This document shows, piece after piece, positions 62,161 through 64,000 of a DNA stretch of 64,000 nt. The translations under genes and the position numbers were made by a program. The notes under the pieces are model-generated. The model did not search any database, was not told the DNA's origin, and worked only from the letters and a program-made list of their open reading frames with translations. This DNA is from Prauserella isguenensis (GTDB taxonomy: Bacteria; Actinomycetota; Actinomycetes; Mycobacteriales; Pseudonocardiaceae), in NCBI RefSeq assembly GCF_014191605.1, contig NZ_JACHWU010000002.1, positions 186,001-250,000 of the forward strand. Direction: 5' to 3'. Within the stretch, counting starts at the first letter, position 1; every line of letters starts with the position of its first letter.

Positions 62161-63978
62161 GTGCGAATCGTTCGACCCCGGCGCGGCCGAGCCGTACTCG
62201 CCACTGTCCTGACGCCACTGCTGGCTGCGGGGCCACTGGCGCCCGCGGCCGCCGCGCAGGAGTCCGACGACGGCGACAAGTCGGTGCTGCGCGTCGCGTT
62301 GGTACAGGAGATCGACCACCTCAACCCGTTCACCGCGAGCTTCTCGTCCAGCGCGATGATCGGTCGGATGACGTGGGAGTTCATGACTCCGCCGTCGGCC
62401 GACGACGCCACGCCGACGCAGGGCGTGGCATCCGAGTGGGAGTCGTCCGAGGACGGCCTGACGTGGACCTACACGATCAACCCCGACATGACGTGGTCGG
62501 ACGGTGAGGACGTCACCTCCGAGGACGTGAAGTTCACTTTCGAGAAGATCATGAACGACCCGGTCGCCGCGGAGGCCAACGGCAGCTACGTCGAGAACTT
62601 CGAGAAGGTCACCGCGCCGGACGAGGACACCGTCAAGGTCCGGACCTCCGAGCCGCAGGCCAGCATGACGGCCCTCGACATCCCGATCGTGCCCGAGCAC
62701 GTCTGGTCCGACGTGGAGGACTTCTCCGACCCGAAGACCGACACGCTCGACTACGTCGGCGTGGGCAGTGGCCCGTTCGTCATCACCGGCCACCAGCCGA
62801 ACCGGTTCGTCAAGCTCGAGGCGAACGAGCAGTTCTGGCGTGGCGACGTCGCGGTCGACGAACTCCAGTTCATCCGGTTCGAGAACGCCGACGCCGCGGT
62901 CTCGGCGTTGCAGAGCGGGGAGGTCGACTTCGTCAACCGGCTCACGCCCGCACAGTTCGAGACGCTGAAAGGCTCCGACGGCATCACCACGAACTCCGCC
63001 AACGGACGCCGGTTCAGCGAACTGATGATCAACCCGGGCGCGAGGACCCAGGACGGTGAGCGCATCGGCACCGGCCATCCGGCGTTGCGCGACGACCAGG
63101 TCCGCCGTGCCATCGCCTACGCCATCGACCCGAAGACGCTCGTCGACCGCGTGCTCGGCGGGTACGGCCAGCTGCCGGGCGGGCTCGTCCCGCCCATCTA
63201 CGACACGTTCCACTACGAGCCGTCCGGAAAGGACAAGTACACCCACGACCCCGACCGCGCGAACCGGATGCTCGACGAGGCGGGCTACGAGAAGGGCCCG
63301 GACGGCGTCCGCCGCGACGAGAACGGCGACCCTCTCGAACTTCGGCTGACCGGACGGTCGAGCGAGGACTTCGACGTCCGCGCCGCCGACTTCATCGCGG
63401 GCTGGCTCGGCGACGTCGGCATCCGCGTCACCAGGAACCTGGTCTCCGACAACCAGGTGGACGAGCAGACCACCGCGGCCGACTACGACCTGGCGCTGTC
63501 CGGCTGGGGCACGAACCCCGATCCGGACTACATCCTCGCCAAGCAGACGTGCGACGCCCTGCCCACCTCCGACGGCAACAGCACCAGCAGCGCGTTCTTC
63601 TGCGACCCGGCCTACGACAAGCTGTACCGGCAGCAGCTCGCCGAGATGGACATCGATAAGCGGGCGGAGTTCGTCAAGCAGGCCCAGGAGTTGTACTACA
63701 AAGCCGCGCCGAGTGTGGTCATCGGCTACGAGCAGGCCCTCGAGGCCTACCGCTCGGACCGGTGGGACGGCTTCCCCCGCCAGCCGAAGGGCGAGGGGGT
63801 CATCATGGAGCAGACCGGTTACTGGGGCTTCGCAGGCGCCGAACCGGTCGAGGGCGGCGCAGGCGACGGCATGCCGACCGGCGCGTGGGTGGCCATCGGC
63901 GCCGTCGCACTGGTCGTCGTCGCAGGCGGCGGGACGATGCTGGCGCGCCGCAAGGGCTCCGCGGAAGACCGGGAATAG
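62161..63978 (+). CDS. Peptide-type ABC transporter substrate-binding protein with C-terminal membrane anchor
   Basis: This 605-aa protein has an N-terminal export signal (VRIVRPRRGRAVLATVLTPL then AGPLAPAAAAQ) without a lipobox Cys, a mature family 5 solute-binding domain (VALVQEIDHLNPFTASF, SEDGLTWTYTI, WSDGEDVTSEDVKFTFEKI, VGSGPFVITGHQP, DQVRRAIAYAIDPKTLVDRV), and a C-terminal hydrophobic helix (WVAIGAVALVVVAGGGTML) followed by ARRKGSAEDRE. It should be anchored by its C-terminus instead of by a lipid, unlike most Gram-positive binding proteins. It would deliver peptides or similar solutes to an ABC permease. GAGGTG precedes GTG 62161. The permease genes probably follow past the window end. 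Confidence 0.87.
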   Translation: MRIVRPRRGRAVLATVLTPLLAAGPLAPAAAAQESDDGDKSVLRVALVQEIDHLNPFTASFSSSAMIGRMTWEFMTPPSADDATPTQGVASEWESSEDGLTWTYTINPDMTWSDGEDVTSEDVKFTFEKIMNDPVAAEANGSYVENFEKVTAPDEDTVKVRTSEPQASMTALDIPIVPEHVWSDVEDFSDPKTDTLDYVGVGSGPFVITGHQPNRFVKLEANEQFWRGDVAVDELQFIRFENADAAVSALQSGEVDFVNRLTPAQFETLKGSDGITTNSANGRRFSELMINPGARTQDGERIGTGHPALRDDQVRRAIAYAIDPKTLVDRVLGGYGQLPGGLVPPIYDTFHYEPSGKDKYTHDPDRANRMLDEAGYEKGPDGVRRDENGDPLELRLTGRSSEDFDVRAADFIAGWLGDVGIRVTRNLVSDNQVDEQTTAADYDLALSGWGTNPDPDYILAKQTCDALPTSDGNSTSSAFFCDPAYDKLYRQQLAEMDIDKRAEFVKQAQELYYKAAPSVVIGYEQALEAYRSDRWDGFPRQPKGEGVIMEQTGYWGFAGAEPVEGGAGDGMPTGAWVAIGAVALVVVAGGGTMLARRKGSAEDRE

Positions 63979-63988
63979 GTAGCGCCCG

Positions 63989-64000
63989 GTGACCACCAGT
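63989..64000 (+). CDS. Start of the next gene, cut by window end
   Basis: GTG ACC ACC AGT begins 10 nt after the binding-protein stop codon. Only four codons are visible, so its identity cannot be read; an ABC permease is likely from position alone. Confidence 0.3.

Overview
This window is a high-GC stretch of chromosome with many GTG starts, genes packed on both strands and 4-nt start/stop overlaps. It carries an F420-type luciferase-like oxidoreductase, an LAXTG (sortase-E-type) wall-sorting signal, and DUF5703-, DUF6292-, DUF6069- and DUF2277-type proteins. Together these point to an actinomycete, probably a Pseudonocardiales member (Amycolatopsis/Saccharomonospora-like); this is an inference, since no rRNA or other marker gene is present. 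I see no tRNA, rRNA, CRISPR array, phage or insertion sequence.

Layout. (1) 1-2353: the 3' part of a cobalamin riboswitch, then a MetE-like protein that has lost its zinc and homocysteine ligands and its C-terminal tail. (2) 2627-4033: a secreted GH25 muramidase with a Pro/Glu/Lys-rich stalk and an LAETG wall anchor. (3) 4397-10538: a probable surface-glycan cluster (epimerase, two-component system, polytopic membrane protein, GT2, CofC-like protein) ending in the remnant of a methyltransferase gene. (4) 10704-14900: an MBL-fold protein, an aromatic-ring FAD hydroxylase and an MHS transporter, probably a catabolic set. (5) 15118-19215: lactate permease, a Tat-exported MBL lipoprotein and an IclR regulator. 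(6) 19305-23189: a thiosulfate transporter-like protein and a BisC/TorZ-type molybdoenzyme. (7) 23384-26518: two universal stress proteins flanking an Acg-like nitroreductase, resembling dormancy-regulon content, plus a small protein.

(8) 26898-31188: AEC transporter, STAS protein, YciO, TetR plus old-yellow-enzyme pair, DUF2277. (9) 31218-35792: a self-sufficient CYP116B-like P450, an MHS transporter and an IclR regulator. (10) 35998-43514: a Cys-rich/pentapeptide protein, DUF6292, MerR, an EthA-like Baeyer-Villiger monooxygenase, a CoA-transferase, a BASS transporter and a PYROXD2-like oxidoreductase. (11) 43584-48432: carboxylate-amine ligase, two crotonase-family enzymes, and APS kinase divergent from a sulfotransferase. 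(12) 48499-55561: an AKR/lipoprotein/DUF5703 operon divergent from an LLM-uppP pair, followed by a phosphatase and an M3 peptidase. (13) 55634-64000: lipoprotein, malate dehydrogenase, FUSC protein, membrane proteins, M55 aminopeptidase and a peptide-type ABC binding protein followed by the first codons of the next gene.

Two themes recur. Several oxidative enzymes sit beside a CoA-processing enzyme, a transporter and a local regulator, as in peripheral catabolic pathways. Many genes also show a TANNNT box 5-9 nt before the start codon, the arrangement expected of leaderless transcripts. Starts were chosen from Shine-Dalgarno sequences, overlaps or such boxes. All homology statements come from reading translated sequences by eye.
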